Of a DNA stretch of 64,000 nt, positions 20,079-29,165 are shown in pieces (the first letter of the stretch is position 1; each line of letters begins with the position of its first letter). The position numbers were made by a program, and so were the translations under genes. This DNA is from Hymenobacter roseosalivarius DSM 11622. Lineage in GTDB: Bacteria; Bacteroidota; Bacteroidia; Cytophagales; Hymenobacteraceae. The notes beneath the pieces are model-generated. The model was given only the letters and a program-made list of their open reading frames with translations. It searched no databases and was not told the DNA's origin. The stretch spans positions 21,465 through 85,464 of the forward strand of contig NZ_FWWW01000058.1 of the NCBI RefSeq assembly GCF_900176135.1, in the 5' to 3' direction.

Positions 20079-21575
20079 TTACAGCTTTTTGTTGGTGTCC
20101 CGCTCGCTCTGCGGAATGGGATAAAACCGGTGGCGGGCGTAGTTGAAGTTGGGCTGGGTGCTCAGCGCCTGGCGCGCATAGGCTTCGCCGTAGCGGATGA
20201 CGTCGAAAAACCGGTGGAATTCCAGCGCCAGCTCGGAGCGCCGCTCCCGCCGGATGAGGTCGCGCAGCAGGTTCTGGTCGGTGGTCGTGATGTTGGGCAG
20301 CAGCCCGGCCGGCACCGTGCCCGCGCCGGGCAGCGTGAGGTCGAACAGGTAGCTTTCGCGGGCCCGCTTGCGCACCTGGTTCAGGGCCAGCAGGGCGGCG
20401 GCGCTGTTGCCGGCTTCGTTGGCGGCCTCGGCCTCAATCAGCAGCACCTCGCCGTAGCGGATGGCCTGGTAGTTCAGCCCGCCGTCGCCCTTGGTGGTGC
20501 TGGGCACCTCCGTGAGGGGCTGTAGGTGCTTTTTTGACACGAAGCCGGTAGTCGTCCAGGTCGTATCGAACGGCACGCCGAAAAAGGACTGGCCCGCCCG
20601 GCCCACCGAGTAGTCCAGGCGGGGGTCGACCACGCCGGCACTCGTCCGCTCGAAGTTGTCGACCAGGCTTTTGGTGGGGAGGAAAAACCCGTAGCCGTTC
20701 TGGGGACGCGGGGCAAACCACTGGTTCAGGTTGTTGCCTTGCGCGGGGCTGAGGTTGCTGGCGTGCTGCACCGAGAAAATCGTCTCCTTGTTGTTTTTGG
20801 TGGCCGCCCGGAAGTTGTCGGCAAACACCGGCTGCAGCACGTAGCCCAGCGCGCCCACGGCCTGCGCGGTGCTGGCGGCCAGGGCCCATTTCTTCTCATA
20901 CAGGTACGTTTTGGCCAGCAGGGCCAGGGCCGCGCCCTTGGTAGCCCGGCCGGCGTCGGCGGCGGGCCAGGTGGTGGGCAGGGCGGCGGCGGCGGCCTGG
21001 CAGTCGGCCTCAATCTGGGCGTAGATGGCGGCCTGGGGCAGGGCCGGGCTCTGCAGCTCCTCGGGGGTTTCCACCTTCACGCGCAGCGGAATGCTGCCGT
21101 ACAGCGTCGTGAGCTGAAAGTAGTAGTAGGCGCGCAGAAACTGCGCCTGGCCCACGGCCTGCTTGCGCACGTCGGGGCTCACGCGGGTGTTGGACTCGGG
21201 CAGGCCGTCGATGACGACGTTGGCCTTGAACACGCCATCGTAGTAGCGCTTCCACTGGGCCTCCACGGCCGCGTTGGTGGGCGTGATGGTGAAGTTGTCG
21301 ATGCTCTCAAAATCGGCCTGGTCGCCGGGGTTGCTGCCCTTCACGGCATCGTCAGACGCCACGTCGCCCAGCACCCACAGGGCGTTGGAGGCTGCATCGC
21401 GGAACGAGAGCGGCACGTAGGCGCTGTTGACGGCCAGCTGGGCGTTGGTGTCCGAGGTGAAGAAATCGCCGGCCTCGTACTGGCCCAGCACGGGCTGCTC
21501 CAGAAAGTCTTTGCACCCGGCCGTGGCCAGCGCCAAAGCCCCCAACAAGCCAATAGCAAAAGGTTGAAATTTCAT
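20079..21575 (-). CDS. SusD/RagB-family nutrient-binding outer-membrane lipoprotein
   Basis: A 498-residue SusD homologue. It has a signal sequence with lipobox TAGC (near residue 20), then the typical start KDFLEQPVLGQYEAGDFFTS. Several TPR-like helices follow (AQFLRAYYYFQLTTLYG, LALLAKTYLYEKKWALA). The conserved C-terminal SusD domain ends in RRERRSELALEFHRFFDVIRYG and FYPIPQSE. It forms the lid on the SusC barrel and captures glycans for import. The gene begins 20 bp after the susC stop, so the two are co-translated from one message. Length is normal. Confidence 0.95.
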   Translation of the reverse strand: MKFQPFAIGLLGALALATAGCKDFLEQPVLGQYEAGDFFTSDTNAQLAVNSAYVPLSFRDAASNALWVLGDVASDDAVKGSNPGDQADFESIDNFTITPTNAAVEAQWKRYYDGVFKANVVIDGLPESNTRVSPDVRKQAVGQAQFLRAYYYFQLTTLYGSIPLRVKVETPEELQSPALPQAAIYAQIEADCQAAAAALPTTWPAADAGRATKGAALALLAKTYLYEKKWALAASTAQAVGALGYVLQPVFADNFRAATKNNKETIFSVQHASNLSPAQGNNLNQWFAPRPQNGYGFFLPTKSLVDNFERTSAGVVDPRLDYSVGRAGQSFFGVPFDTTWTTTGFVSKKHLQPLTEVPSTTKGDGGLNYQAIRYGEVLLIEAEAANEAGNSAAALLALNQVRKRARESYLFDLTLPGAGTVPAGLLPNITTTDQNLLRDLIRRERRSELALEFHRFFDVIRYGEAYARQALSTQPNFNYARHRFYPIPQSERDTNKKL

Positions 21576-21595
21576 AAGAAGTGGTTGCGAAGCGG

Positions 21596-24500
21596 TTAGA
21601 AGCCGGCGTTGATGCCCACCGTGAAGGTGCGGGCCGACGGATAAGTCCCAAAGTCGATGCCCGTGGCCCGAACGCCGTCGCCGAGGGAGTTGCTGTTGGT
21701 GCCCTGCTCGGGGTCGAGCCCGGTGTAGTTGGTGAACGTGAGCAGGTTCTGGATGCTGGCGTAGAGGCGCACCGAGGAGATTTTCGCGGGTGCCAGCAGC
21801 TTCTCGCCGAAGGTGTATCCCAGCTGCAGGTTCTTCAGGCGCAGGTAGGAGCCGTCCTCCAGGAAACGGTCAGACGGCTGCTTGTTGTTCGAAGCGCCGG
21901 TCCAGGACAGGCGCGGAAACTCGTTGGTGCTGCCCTCGGCCGTCCAGTAGTTGGTGGCCACCCGTTCCGTGATGTTGAAGGCCCGGTAGAAGCCTTCGAT
22001 GTCAGTGTTCACCTGGTTGTAGAGCTTGTTGCCCTGCACGCCCTGGAAAAACGCACTTAGGTCGAGGCTCTTATAGCGCACGTTGCCCGTGAAGCCGTAG
22101 GTGAATTTTGGTATGGGGCTGCCCACAAACGTGCGGTCCAGCCCGTCGATGATGCCGTCCGGCACCCCGTCAGGGCCGCTGATGTCCTTATACTTCACGT
22201 CGCCGGGCTTGATGCCCGGTCCCTGGAACGCGTGGGTGAATACTTCCTGCGCATTCTGAAAAATGCCCTCTTTCTGCAGCAGGTAGAACGAGCCAATGGG
22301 CTGGCCCACGTTGGTGAGGGTAGCGAAGTAGTTGTTGTCGATGCGCCCGCCCACGATGGGAGCGGCGTTGCCCAGCGACACCACTTCATTATTGAGGGAG
22401 GCGAAATTGCCGCTCAGGCCGTAGCTCCAGTCCTTGCCTACGGTGTTGCGGTAAGCCAGCTCCAGCTCCATGCCGTTGTTGCGGATTTTGCCGGCGTTCA
22501 CGGCCGGGTTGCCACCGCCCCCGGCGCTGCTGGGCTGTGGCAAAAACAGCAGCACATCCGACGTATTCTTGATAAAGTAATCCAGCGTGAGCTGCAGGGC
22601 ACCATTCAGCAGTCCCACGTCGACGCCCACGTTGCTTTGGGTGCTTGTTTCCCAGCGCACGTTGGGATTGCCCTTGGTCACGATGCTCAGGCCCTGGGTC
22701 GAAGTTCCGCCGAAGGGGTAGTAGAAGTTGCCGCCGATGAGCGAGGCATAGGGGTAGTTGCCGATGGCCGAGTTGCCGAGCTGCCCCACGCTGGCGCGTA
22801 GCTTGAGCAGCGTGATGGCCGAGAGGTTGCGCATGAACTCTTCCTGCGCAATGTTCCAGCCGACCGAGCCCGAATAGAAGTTCTGGGCCCGCAGGCCGGG
22901 CGAGAGCTGCGACGAGCCGTCGCGCCGGAAGTTGAAGCTGGCCAGGTACTTGCCCTCGTAGTCGTAACCCAAGCGGCCAAAGGCCGACAGCAGCGAGGAG
23001 TGCGCCTCGCCGCCACCGTTCTGTTGAATGCCGGTACCACTGTCGAGGTACTGAAACGTGGCCGACTGGTCGACGTAGCCCCGGCGCGAGGCAGAAATGC
23101 CCCGCACGTTGTTTTTAATGGCCTCCGTGCCAATCAGAATATTGAACGTACTGGCGCCCAGCAGCAGGTCATACGTAGCGGTGTTGGTCCAGTTGTAGTT
23201 GAACTCGTTGGTGTTCGACTGCCCCAGCTGCGGCGGCGAGTTAAACGAGCGGTCGATACCGAACGTCTTGAAAAACTGCTTGTAGTCGGTGATGAGAAAG
23301 GTCACGCCGTAATCGGAGCGAATGCGCAGGCGCTCAATCGGGTAGAACTCCACGTAGGCGTTACCCAGCAGCGAGTAGCGGTTGAAGTTGCGGTCGGCCG
23401 CGTCGGCCAGCGCCACGGGGTTGATGCCATCGCCAAAAAAGGCCGAGGCAATTTTGCCGTCCGCCTTCGGCAGGTCCACGAACTGGCCCTGCTCATTATA
23501 CACCGGGGTGGCCGGGGTTCGGAACAGCGCGTAGCGCACGATGCTGGCCCCCGGGTTGCCGTCGCCAAAGCCGTCGCCCGACGTGCCCACTTCCCTGGTT
23601 TTGGAGTAAGAGAGATTGGCGTTGGTGCCCACCTTGAAGTACTTCGACAACGTGCTGTTCACCGCCGTGCGCAGGTTGTACCGGTCGTACGACGAGTTCT
23701 GAATCAGGCCGTCCTGCTTCAGGTAGCTCCCCGACACGATGTACTGCGAATTCTCGCCGCCGCCGCTCACGTCGGCCTGCACGTTGTATTGCATCGCGGG
23801 CTTGAGTACTTCCTTTAGCCAGTTCACGTCGGGCAGCGTGCTGGCCAGCGCGGCCGGAATCTGGTCCCGACCGTCGTTCTGCGCCGCCACGTTGTAGGCC
23901 GTCACGTACTGGCTGGTGTTGGCCATCTTAATCAGGTTGGCCGGCGTTTGCACCCCGGTGTAGGAGCTCACGCTCAGCCGGGGCTTGCCCGACTTGCCGC
24001 GCTTGGTGGTCACCACCACCACGCCGTTGGAGGCCCGGGCACCGTAGATGGCGGCCGAGGACGCATCCTTAAGAATGTTGATGCTCTCGATGTCGTTGGG
24101 CGAAATCTGGTTGATGCCGTCCTTGGTCGGCACCCCGTCGATGATGTAGAGCGGGTTGTTGTCGTTAATGGTGCCCACGCCGCGGATGCGGACGGCAATA
24201 TTCTCGCCTGGCGCCCCGGTAGCCTGTGTAATGGCCACGCCGGCCGCTTTGCCCTGCATAATCTGGGCCACGCCGCCCACGGGAATGCTCGCAATGTCGC
24301 TCTGGTTAATCTGGGCCACCGCGCCGGTCAGGTCCGATTTTTTCTGGGTGGTGTAGCCCAGCACCACCACCTCGTCGAGGGCCTTCACATTAGTTGCCAG
24401 CACTACGCTCACCTGCGTACGCCCTTGCAGGCTGATTTCCTGCCCCACAAAGCCAATGGCCGAGATAACTAGCGTCGCGTTGGCATCGGGCAGGCTCAGG

Positions 24501-25045
24501 GTGAACTTGCCGTTAATGTCGGTGGTGGTGCCCGTGGTGGTGCCCTTCACCACCACTGTCACGCCGGGAATGGGCGCATTGTCGGGGCCGGTCACTTGGC
24601 CCTGCACCGTCACGGGGTCGGGGATGGCGGCCACGGCGGTTTCCCGGCCGGCTATCGTGGTCACCGCACCAGCCCCAATCGATTGCAGGGAGGTGCCCGG
24701 CTTTAGGGGGCTGGAGATGACGTAGACGTTGCGGTCGGTTTTTTCCACCCGCAGGCCGCTCACCGTCACGGCGTAGGTCAGTTCTTCCTCCCAGGTCCGA
24801 AAGGTCAGCCCGTCGATGTTGACGAACTTATCAGCGATTAACTCGCTGCGGCACAGAAAAAAGGCGTGGTGCGTGGTTTGCAGCTCCTGCAGGATGCTCG
24901 CCAGCGAAACCCCGCGGGCGGGGGCTTCGGGCTGCTGCGCGGGGCGGAGCATCGCCAACGCCGAGCTTTGCGCGTGGGTGGGGGTGTGCAGGCTGGCCGC
25001 CAGCACTAAAGGCAGGAGCCGCAACGGTTGGGTATAGAAGGCCAT
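21596..25045 (-). CDS. SusC/RagA TonB-dependent outer-membrane transporter with STN domain
   Basis: A 1149-residue TonB-dependent glycan importer. After the signal peptide comes an STN signalling domain (about residues 40-110, LASILQELQTTHHAFFLC to RNVYVIS). A carboxypeptidase-regulatory-like domain follows (about 145-225, VTVQGQVTGPDNAPIPGVTV). The SusC plug carries the family motif LNEVVV-like ALDEVVVLGYTTQKKSDLTG and YIIDGVP with INILKDASSAAIYGARASNGVV. The 22-strand barrel ends in GINAGF. The STN domain is the part that talks to FecR-type anti-sigma factors, and such a gene lies 60 bp upstream. Hence substrate binding probably induces the operon through FecR and the ECF sigma factor. Confidence 0.96.
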   Translation of the reverse strand: MAFYTQPLRLLPLVLAASLHTPTHAQSSALAMLRPAQQPEAPARGVSLASILQELQTTHHAFFLCRSELIADKFVNIDGLTFRTWEEELTYAVTVSGLRVEKTDRNVYVISSPLKPGTSLQSIGAGAVTTIAGRETAVAAIPDPVTVQGQVTGPDNAPIPGVTVVVKGTTTGTTTDINGKFTLSLPDANATLVISAIGFVGQEISLQGRTQVSVVLATNVKALDEVVVLGYTTQKKSDLTGAVAQINQSDIASIPVGGVAQIMQGKAAGVAITQATGAPGENIAVRIRGVGTINDNNPLYIIDGVPTKDGINQISPNDIESINILKDASSAAIYGARASNGVVVVTTKRGKSGKPRLSVSSYTGVQTPANLIKMANTSQYVTAYNVAAQNDGRDQIPAALASTLPDVNWLKEVLKPAMQYNVQADVSGGGENSQYIVSGSYLKQDGLIQNSSYDRYNLRTAVNSTLSKYFKVGTNANLSYSKTREVGTSGDGFGDGNPGASIVRYALFRTPATPVYNEQGQFVDLPKADGKIASAFFGDGINPVALADAADRNFNRYSLLGNAYVEFYPIERLRIRSDYGVTFLITDYKQFFKTFGIDRSFNSPPQLGQSNTNEFNYNWTNTATYDLLLGASTFNILIGTEAIKNNVRGISASRRGYVDQSATFQYLDSGTGIQQNGGGEAHSSLLSAFGRLGYDYEGKYLASFNFRRDGSSQLSPGLRAQNFYSGSVGWNIAQEEFMRNLSAITLLKLRASVGQLGNSAIGNYPYASLIGGNFYYPFGGTSTQGLSIVTKGNPNVRWETSTQSNVGVDVGLLNGALQLTLDYFIKNTSDVLLFLPQPSSAGGGGNPAVNAGKIRNNGMELELAYRNTVGKDWSYGLSGNFASLNNEVVSLGNAAPIVGGRIDNNYFATLTNVGQPIGSFYLLQKEGIFQNAQEVFTHAFQGPGIKPGDVKYKDISGPDGVPDGIIDGLDRTFVGSPIPKFTYGFTGNVRYKSLDLSAFFQGVQGNKLYNQVNTDIEGFYRAFNITERVATNYWTAEGSTNEFPRLSWTGASNNKQPSDRFLEDGSYLRLKNLQLGYTFGEKLLAPAKISSVRLYASIQNLLTFTNYTGLDPEQGTNSNSLGDGVRATGIDFGTYPSARTFTVGINAGF

Positions 25046-25105
25046 AAGGGGGAATTCTAGAGCGGGGAGAGAAGCACGAAAACGAGCAGGTGGTGCGGGC
25101 AGCTT

Positions 25106-26170
25106 TTATTCGAGCCAGACCCGGTTGCCTTGGCGGCGCACCTTCACGTCGAGGGACTTGCCCACGGCGTTCAGCAGCACGTCCACGTCATGGTTGGGCA
25201 CGGTGCCCGTCAGCTTTTGCCGGGCCAGCGCCGGGTTGCCCAGCGCAACGTCGAGGCCGTAGGAGTCCTTGAGCAGGGCCACAATGTCGGCCACCGGCGT
25301 CTGGTCAAACTGTAGCTGCCCGCTGGTCCAGGCCGAGTAGAAATCGGCGCGCACCATGCGCTTCACCAGCGCGGCTTGCGGGGCCGTTTCGTTGTATTCC
25401 ACCAGCTCGCCCGGCTCCAGCAGCACCTGATCGAGGCGCCCGGCCTGGCGGTGGCGAAGCTGAATCTGACCCGTGTTCAGCACCACGCGGGTTTTGCCCA
25501 CCCGGCGCAGCACGTTGAACTGGGTGCCGAGCACCGCCACGTCCAGCGGCCCGGCGTGCACCACGAACTTGACGCCAGCCGGCGCGGTGGCCACGGCTTT
25601 CAGGTGCGCCGGGGCCGTGTGGCGCACGGCAAAAAAGGCTTCACCCGCCAGCCACACTTCGCGGACGTGGCCGGGCTGCCAGGTGGTGGCCAGTTTCAGC
25701 ACCGAGTTGGCGTTCATCGTCACGCGCGAGCCATCGGGCAGGGTCACTTCGCGGTGCTCGCCGGTGTGGGTGGTGTAGCTGGTCCAGGTCGGGGCGGTAG
25801 GCGTGGCGTGCTGCCACAGCCTCACTCCCGCGAAACCCAGCGCCAGGGCCGCCACAACTGCGCTGGCCCAGCGCCGGGCGTGCCGGCCTACGCGTAGCAC
25901 CGGCTGGGCGCGGGGCGCTACCGGCGGATGCATGGCGTGCCGCAGCTTGGCGGCTTCTTCTTGCTTCAAGGCCTCAGGCAGGGGCTGCGGCTGACGGGTA
26001 GCCAGCAGCTGCAACAGCGCCACTGCTTCGTCGAATTCGGGCTGCCGGGCCGGGTTCTGCACAATCCAAGCGCGCCAGAACTGGCCGGCCGTGGCGTCGT
26101 GCCCAATCACAAATGATTGGAACGACTCATCGGCCAAAAAATCCTCAGTCGAGTAAGCAGCGTAGTTCAT
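25106..26170 (-). CDS. FecR-family anti-sigma factor
   Basis: A FecR-type inner-membrane regulator. The start at 26170 (MNYAAYSTEDF) is preferred over upstream ATGs because it begins the usual cytoplasmic helical domain. A single membrane helix (ASAVVAALALGFAGVRLW) lies near residue 110. The periplasmic FecR domain follows (GEHREVTLPDGSRVTMNANS, VWLAGEAFFAVRH), with a closing region rich in VLNTGQIQLR and a DUF4974-like C-terminus (LQFDQTPVADIVALLKDSYG). It holds the ECF sigma factor inactive until the STN domain of SusC signals occupancy. The sigma gene is upstream on the same strand. Confidence 0.93.
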   Translation of the reverse strand: MNYAAYSTEDFLADESFQSFVIGHDATAGQFWRAWIVQNPARQPEFDEAVALLQLLATRQPQPLPEALKQEEAAKLRHAMHPPVAPRAQPVLRVGRHARRWASAVVAALALGFAGVRLWQHATPTAPTWTSYTTHTGEHREVTLPDGSRVTMNANSVLKLATTWQPGHVREVWLAGEAFFAVRHTAPAHLKAVATAPAGVKFVVHAGPLDVAVLGTQFNVLRRVGKTRVVLNTGQIQLRHRQAGRLDQVLLEPGELVEYNETAPQAALVKRMVRADFYSAWTSGQLQFDQTPVADIVALLKDSYGLDVALGNPALARQKLTGTVPNHDVDVLLNAVGKSLDVKVRRQGNRVWLE

Positions 26171-26341
26171 AATCAGATGGTGGAATAGGCCGGCGACGCA
26201 CTGCCACATTATGCGGCCGGGCGGATAGTCGCTAGCAGCCCCATTCATCTCCATCACGGGCGATGTGGCCCTTCATACTCATCCCGAACAAAACTTTTTT
26301 TCAAAGCCTGCCATTGTGCGACTTCCAAGAAGCCGCGCGGG

Positions 26342-26920
26342 CTACTTTGCCAGCATCAAAACCAGCACTAAGGCCAGCACCATTACCTTGCGCAGCGTCT
26401 GCAAGGCATTGAAAACCAGGTTGCGAACTGATTGTGTGTTTAGCGACATTACCTCGGCGATGCGCTCATAGGAAAACCCGTCGAAAAATTTCAGATACAG
26501 CGCCTCGCGCTGGCGCTTCGAGAGCCGGTTGAGGGCCGCCATCAGATGGGCACTCTGCTCAGCATCGACCTGCTGAGCAATCAGAAACTCCTCGTGCGAG
26601 TATATCACCTCAAATGAGTCGATGTAGGTGGGCAGTAGGTGGCGGTGCTTTCGCAGCAGTTTGGTTTCGTCGCCTAGGTGTCGGCGTAGCGCTTTAAACA
26701 GATAGGCCTTCACCACCTGCACGGCACGCAGCCCCTCGCGCCGCCGCCACAGCTTTTGAAACAGGTTCTGGATGCAGTCCTTTACCAATTCCTCGTCACC
26801 AGTCAGCTTAAGTCCATAGTGGTACAACGCGTCATAGTAAATTTCGAACAGCGCGGAAAGAGCATGAGCATCACCATCTCGAAAAGCCTCCCAAAGCTGG
26901 GCACTGCGCTCATCAGTCAT
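26342..26920 (-). CDS. ECF RNA polymerase sigma factor (FecI-like)
   Basis: A 192-residue extracytoplasmic-function sigma factor. Region 2 runs through residues 20-85 (FEIYYDALYHYGLKLTGDEE, QNLFQKLWRRRE) and region 4 through 125-180 (LNRLSKRQREALYLKFFDGF, SYERIAEVMSLNTQSVRNLV). The last 15 residues are strongly hydrophobic (VLALVLVLMLA), which is common for the last helix of Bacteroidota FecI-like factors but could also contact the membrane. It is the first gene of the polysaccharide locus and is followed by its FecR partner. The stop is TAG. Confidence 0.94.
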   Translation of the reverse strand: MTDERSAQLWEAFRDGDAHALSALFEIYYDALYHYGLKLTGDEELVKDCIQNLFQKLWRRREGLRAVQVVKAYLFKALRRHLGDETKLLRKHRHLLPTYIDSFEVIYSHEEFLIAQQVDAEQSAHLMAALNRLSKRQREALYLKFFDGFSYERIAEVMSLNTQSVRNLVFNALQTLRKVMVLALVLVLMLAK

Positions 26921-27020
26921 AAGTACTTTTTGGTGAAGTAGGGGATGGTGGATTTAAACGCCTCAATGTTACCGCCGTTACCGTAAAGGAGCAGCAACGG
27001 TTTACCAGTCCCGTATACTT

Positions 27021-27134
27021 GGAGAGCATCAAAAAGTGTGGGGCAATAGCGTTCAGGGTTAAAAAGCTATTCGTTCCACTTCTATCCTAGGCTAACTGGA
27101 AAATAGAATTGCCCCACACTTTTTGCTATTCTCC
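27021..27134. mobile_element. 114-bp mini-element with ISKra4-like ends
   Basis: 27021-27045 and 27110-27134 form 25-bp inverted ends (22 of 25 positions match) facing outward with GGAGA termini, enclosing 64 bp of non-coding DNA. The left end is the exact reverse complement of 12226-12250, the presumed end of the ISKra4-like remnant. The right end interrupts an IS110 transposase fragment, which shows that this element inserted into an existing IS110. Confidence 0.65.
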
Positions 27135-27342
27135 CTCGTAGGTGAGCGTAGAATGCCATCTGTTGCGGATTATAACGTAAACTGCTGACAGCAGGCAAGT
27201 AAAGAGCCGTGCGCAGGCGCACATTCCCCCGCCGCGAGATGCGCGTGGCTTGGGTGGAGAGGCCGCTTTGGCGCTGCACCACTTCCAAGCCGGCATACGA
27301 AGCGAGTTGCCGCTCATTTTCCACCAGCACAAAGCCACTGGT
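27135..27342 (-). pseudogene. IS110-family transposase fragment
   Basis: About 70 residues on the minus strand (TSGFVLVENERQLASYAGLE through NPQQMAFYAHLR) match the second half of the intact IS110 transposase at 53820-54884 almost position by position (SGFVLVENERQLASYVGLD). This is the transposase_20 (IS116/IS110/IS902) region. The 5' part is missing and the 3' part is cut by the mini-element at 27134. It is a dead remnant marking the right border of the polysaccharide locus. Confidence 0.85.
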
Positions 27343-27520
27343 TTGGGTGTTATTAAACAAATAGGGCAAAACCTCCGACTCGGCCGCACAGCTGCTTGCT
27401 TTTCCTGATTAGTGCCCTGACTGACAATACTTTACCAAGCGCACGGATAAAACTATAGTCTAAACGCTCGTTTTCGCCAACGCATTTTGATTGTCTTAAA
27501 GGAACAACCACAAGGGGCAA

Positions 27521-28099
27521 TTGTGCCAGCAGCAGCTCTTTACCTGGGAGCGCCGGCTGAAGCAGGACACAACCAAAGGGCTAGGGTCCCCCGGCGGGTG
27601 CGAGGTAGACGAGGAGGACTATGAGCCGCACAAAACGTGGGCGAAGACCAGTGAGGTCACCTACACGTACGACGAGCACGGCCGGCGCACGCTCTATGAA
27701 GCCAAGGAGCTTTATCCCGGCACCCAAAATCGCTTCACCTGGTCCTACGACGACCAGGGCCGCGTCGTGGCCTACTCTTCCTACGATGGGCCCCGCTTAA
27801 TTTGGGTAGAATACTTCACCTACTTCCCCGATAGCTATTGCCGAACCCGCACGTGGTACCAGGCCGATGGAACCCATAGCCACTAGAAAGGAAACAGCGG
27901 GGAATACTGGCCGCAGTACACGACTCGGTTTTACTGGGACAAGCATAAACGGGTGGTCGAGGCGGTGACGGAGACGGAAAAAGGGGTTGCGGTCAGTCGC
28001 ACCACCACGCGGTACACGCGCCAGGGCCGGCGGGCGAAGGTAGTTTATGAGGAGGCCAATGGCCGGCCCCGCCGTACGCACCGGTACGAGTACTACTAA
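27521..28099 (+). pseudogene. YD-repeat-like protein fragment with amber stop
   Basis: An open frame from about 27521 (TTG or an earlier lost start; upstream stop at 27497) runs to TAA 28097-28099, interrupted only by TAG 27884-27886 (THSH-stop-KGNSGEY), where Gln would fit. The sequence has short tyrosine/aspartate strands of YD type: VTYTYDEHGRRTLYE, FTWSYDDQGRVVAYS, FYWDKHKRVVEAV, RYTRQGRRAKVVYEE. Such repeats occur in wall-associated and Rhs-like proteins and in small lipoproteins of Bacteroidota. No signal peptide is left, so this is probably the C-terminal part of a larger gene cut by recombination. Function is unknown. Confidence 0.55.
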
Positions 28100-28175
28100 G
28101 TCTCGACTACCAGCCGTTACCTCAGCAGCCCTAATTACGAGGCACAAGCGAACATAGGAAGAACTGTGTTAAAAG

Positions 28176-29165
28176 TCAAAGGGTGGGAACAAGTTTTGAG
28201 CTAAAATCGGCTTGATACGGTACGCCTGATTTGACGATGGCGAAGGCCTGCTTGAGCAGCTTGTTGCACACGGCAATTAGCGCCAGCTTCTTGTTCTTGC
28301 CCTTGGCCACCAGTCGGTCGAAAAGCGCCTGGCAGGCCGCATTCGTTTTCTTAGCGGAGAAGCTGCACATGAACAACCTACCGCGAATTAGCCCACCGCC
28401 CATTTTAGTAATGCGCACCTTGCCGCAGATGCTGGTGCCCGACGTGTGTTCACGGGGCGACAAGCCGGCCATGGCAATCAACTGGCGGTAGTTGTCGAGG
28501 TGGGTGAAGCCCCCGGCAAAGAGCAGCAGCATGCCCGCTGTCTTGCGCCCGATACCGGGAATGGAGCATAGCAGCGTCATCTCGGCGGCAAAGCGCTGTT
28601 CTAACAGGACCAGCAGTTCGGCCCCCACGGCCTCCACTTGTTTCGTTAAGGTCTTGCGCATTTGCTGTAGGCGTTTTAACGCGCGTTTGCTGATGATCGG
28701 TTGGCGCTGGAGCGCTTCGAGAGCATTGCTAACCATGGTTTTTTGCTTCAGCAGCTGCTCGCTCACCTGTTCGAGTTGCCGGCACTCGACCAGTACCGTT
28801 TCATCGGGTTGCCAGACGTTAACCGGTTGTTGCTGGCCATAGCGTAGCAGCCACTGGGCATCTTTGCGGTCACTTTTGCCTTTGCTCAGATACATCTGAA
28901 TGAAGCGCTTAATGACCAATGGATTGAGCACGGCTACCTGCCCGCCCTGCTCGTGCAGATAGTAGGCCAGGGCCAAATTATAGGTGCCGGTGGCTTCCAG
29001 CACAAACCGGCAGTGCGCCCCGCAGGTCTTCACCAGCTGCTGAAAGCCGGCTTTGCTGTTGCTTACCTCCAGGTGCTTTAGTTGGTCATCCAAGTGGTAA
29101 CAGACGGCCAGCGTGGCTTTGCTCACGTCAATGCCAACAACAGGAAAAGGCGATGGGGAGTCCAT
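28176..29165 (-). CDS. IS110-family transposase (intact copy)
   Basis: A 329-residue transposase of the IS110 family, which uses a RuvC-like DEDD catalytic domain and leaves no target duplication. The N-terminal DEDD_Tnp part has the first aspartate in VVGIDVSKATL and KSDRKDAQWLL further on. A coiled region spans roughly 130-190. The C-terminal transposase_20 part shows LLCSIPGIGRKTAGMLLLF and the GLSPREHTSGTS segment with the serine. All hallmark residues appear present. The IS is flanked by imperfect direct repeats (28134-28159 and 29364-29389, about 22 of 26 positions). The last 30 residues recur as a remnant at 48878-48979. Confidence 0.92.
   Translation of the reverse strand: MDSPSPFPVVGIDVSKATLAVCYHLDDQLKHLEVSNSKAGFQQLVKTCGAHCRFVLEATGTYNLALAYYLHEQGGQVAVLNPLVIKRFIQMYLSKGKSDRKDAQWLLRYGQQQPVNVWQPDETVLVECRQLEQVSEQLLKQKTMVSNALEALQRQPIISKRALKRLQQMRKTLTKQVEAVGAELLVLLEQRFAAEMTLLCSIPGIGRKTAGMLLLFAGGFTHLDNYRQLIAMAGLSPREHTSGTSICGKVRITKMGGGLIRGRLFMCSFSAKKTNAACQALFDRLVAKGKNKKLALIAVCNKLLKQAFAIVKSGVPYQADFSSKLVPTL

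Noticed and set aside
19108..21599. Long plus-strand frames opposite the LamG, SusD and SusC genes
   Set aside because: They arise from the high third-position GC of the minus-strand genes and show no protein features of their own.
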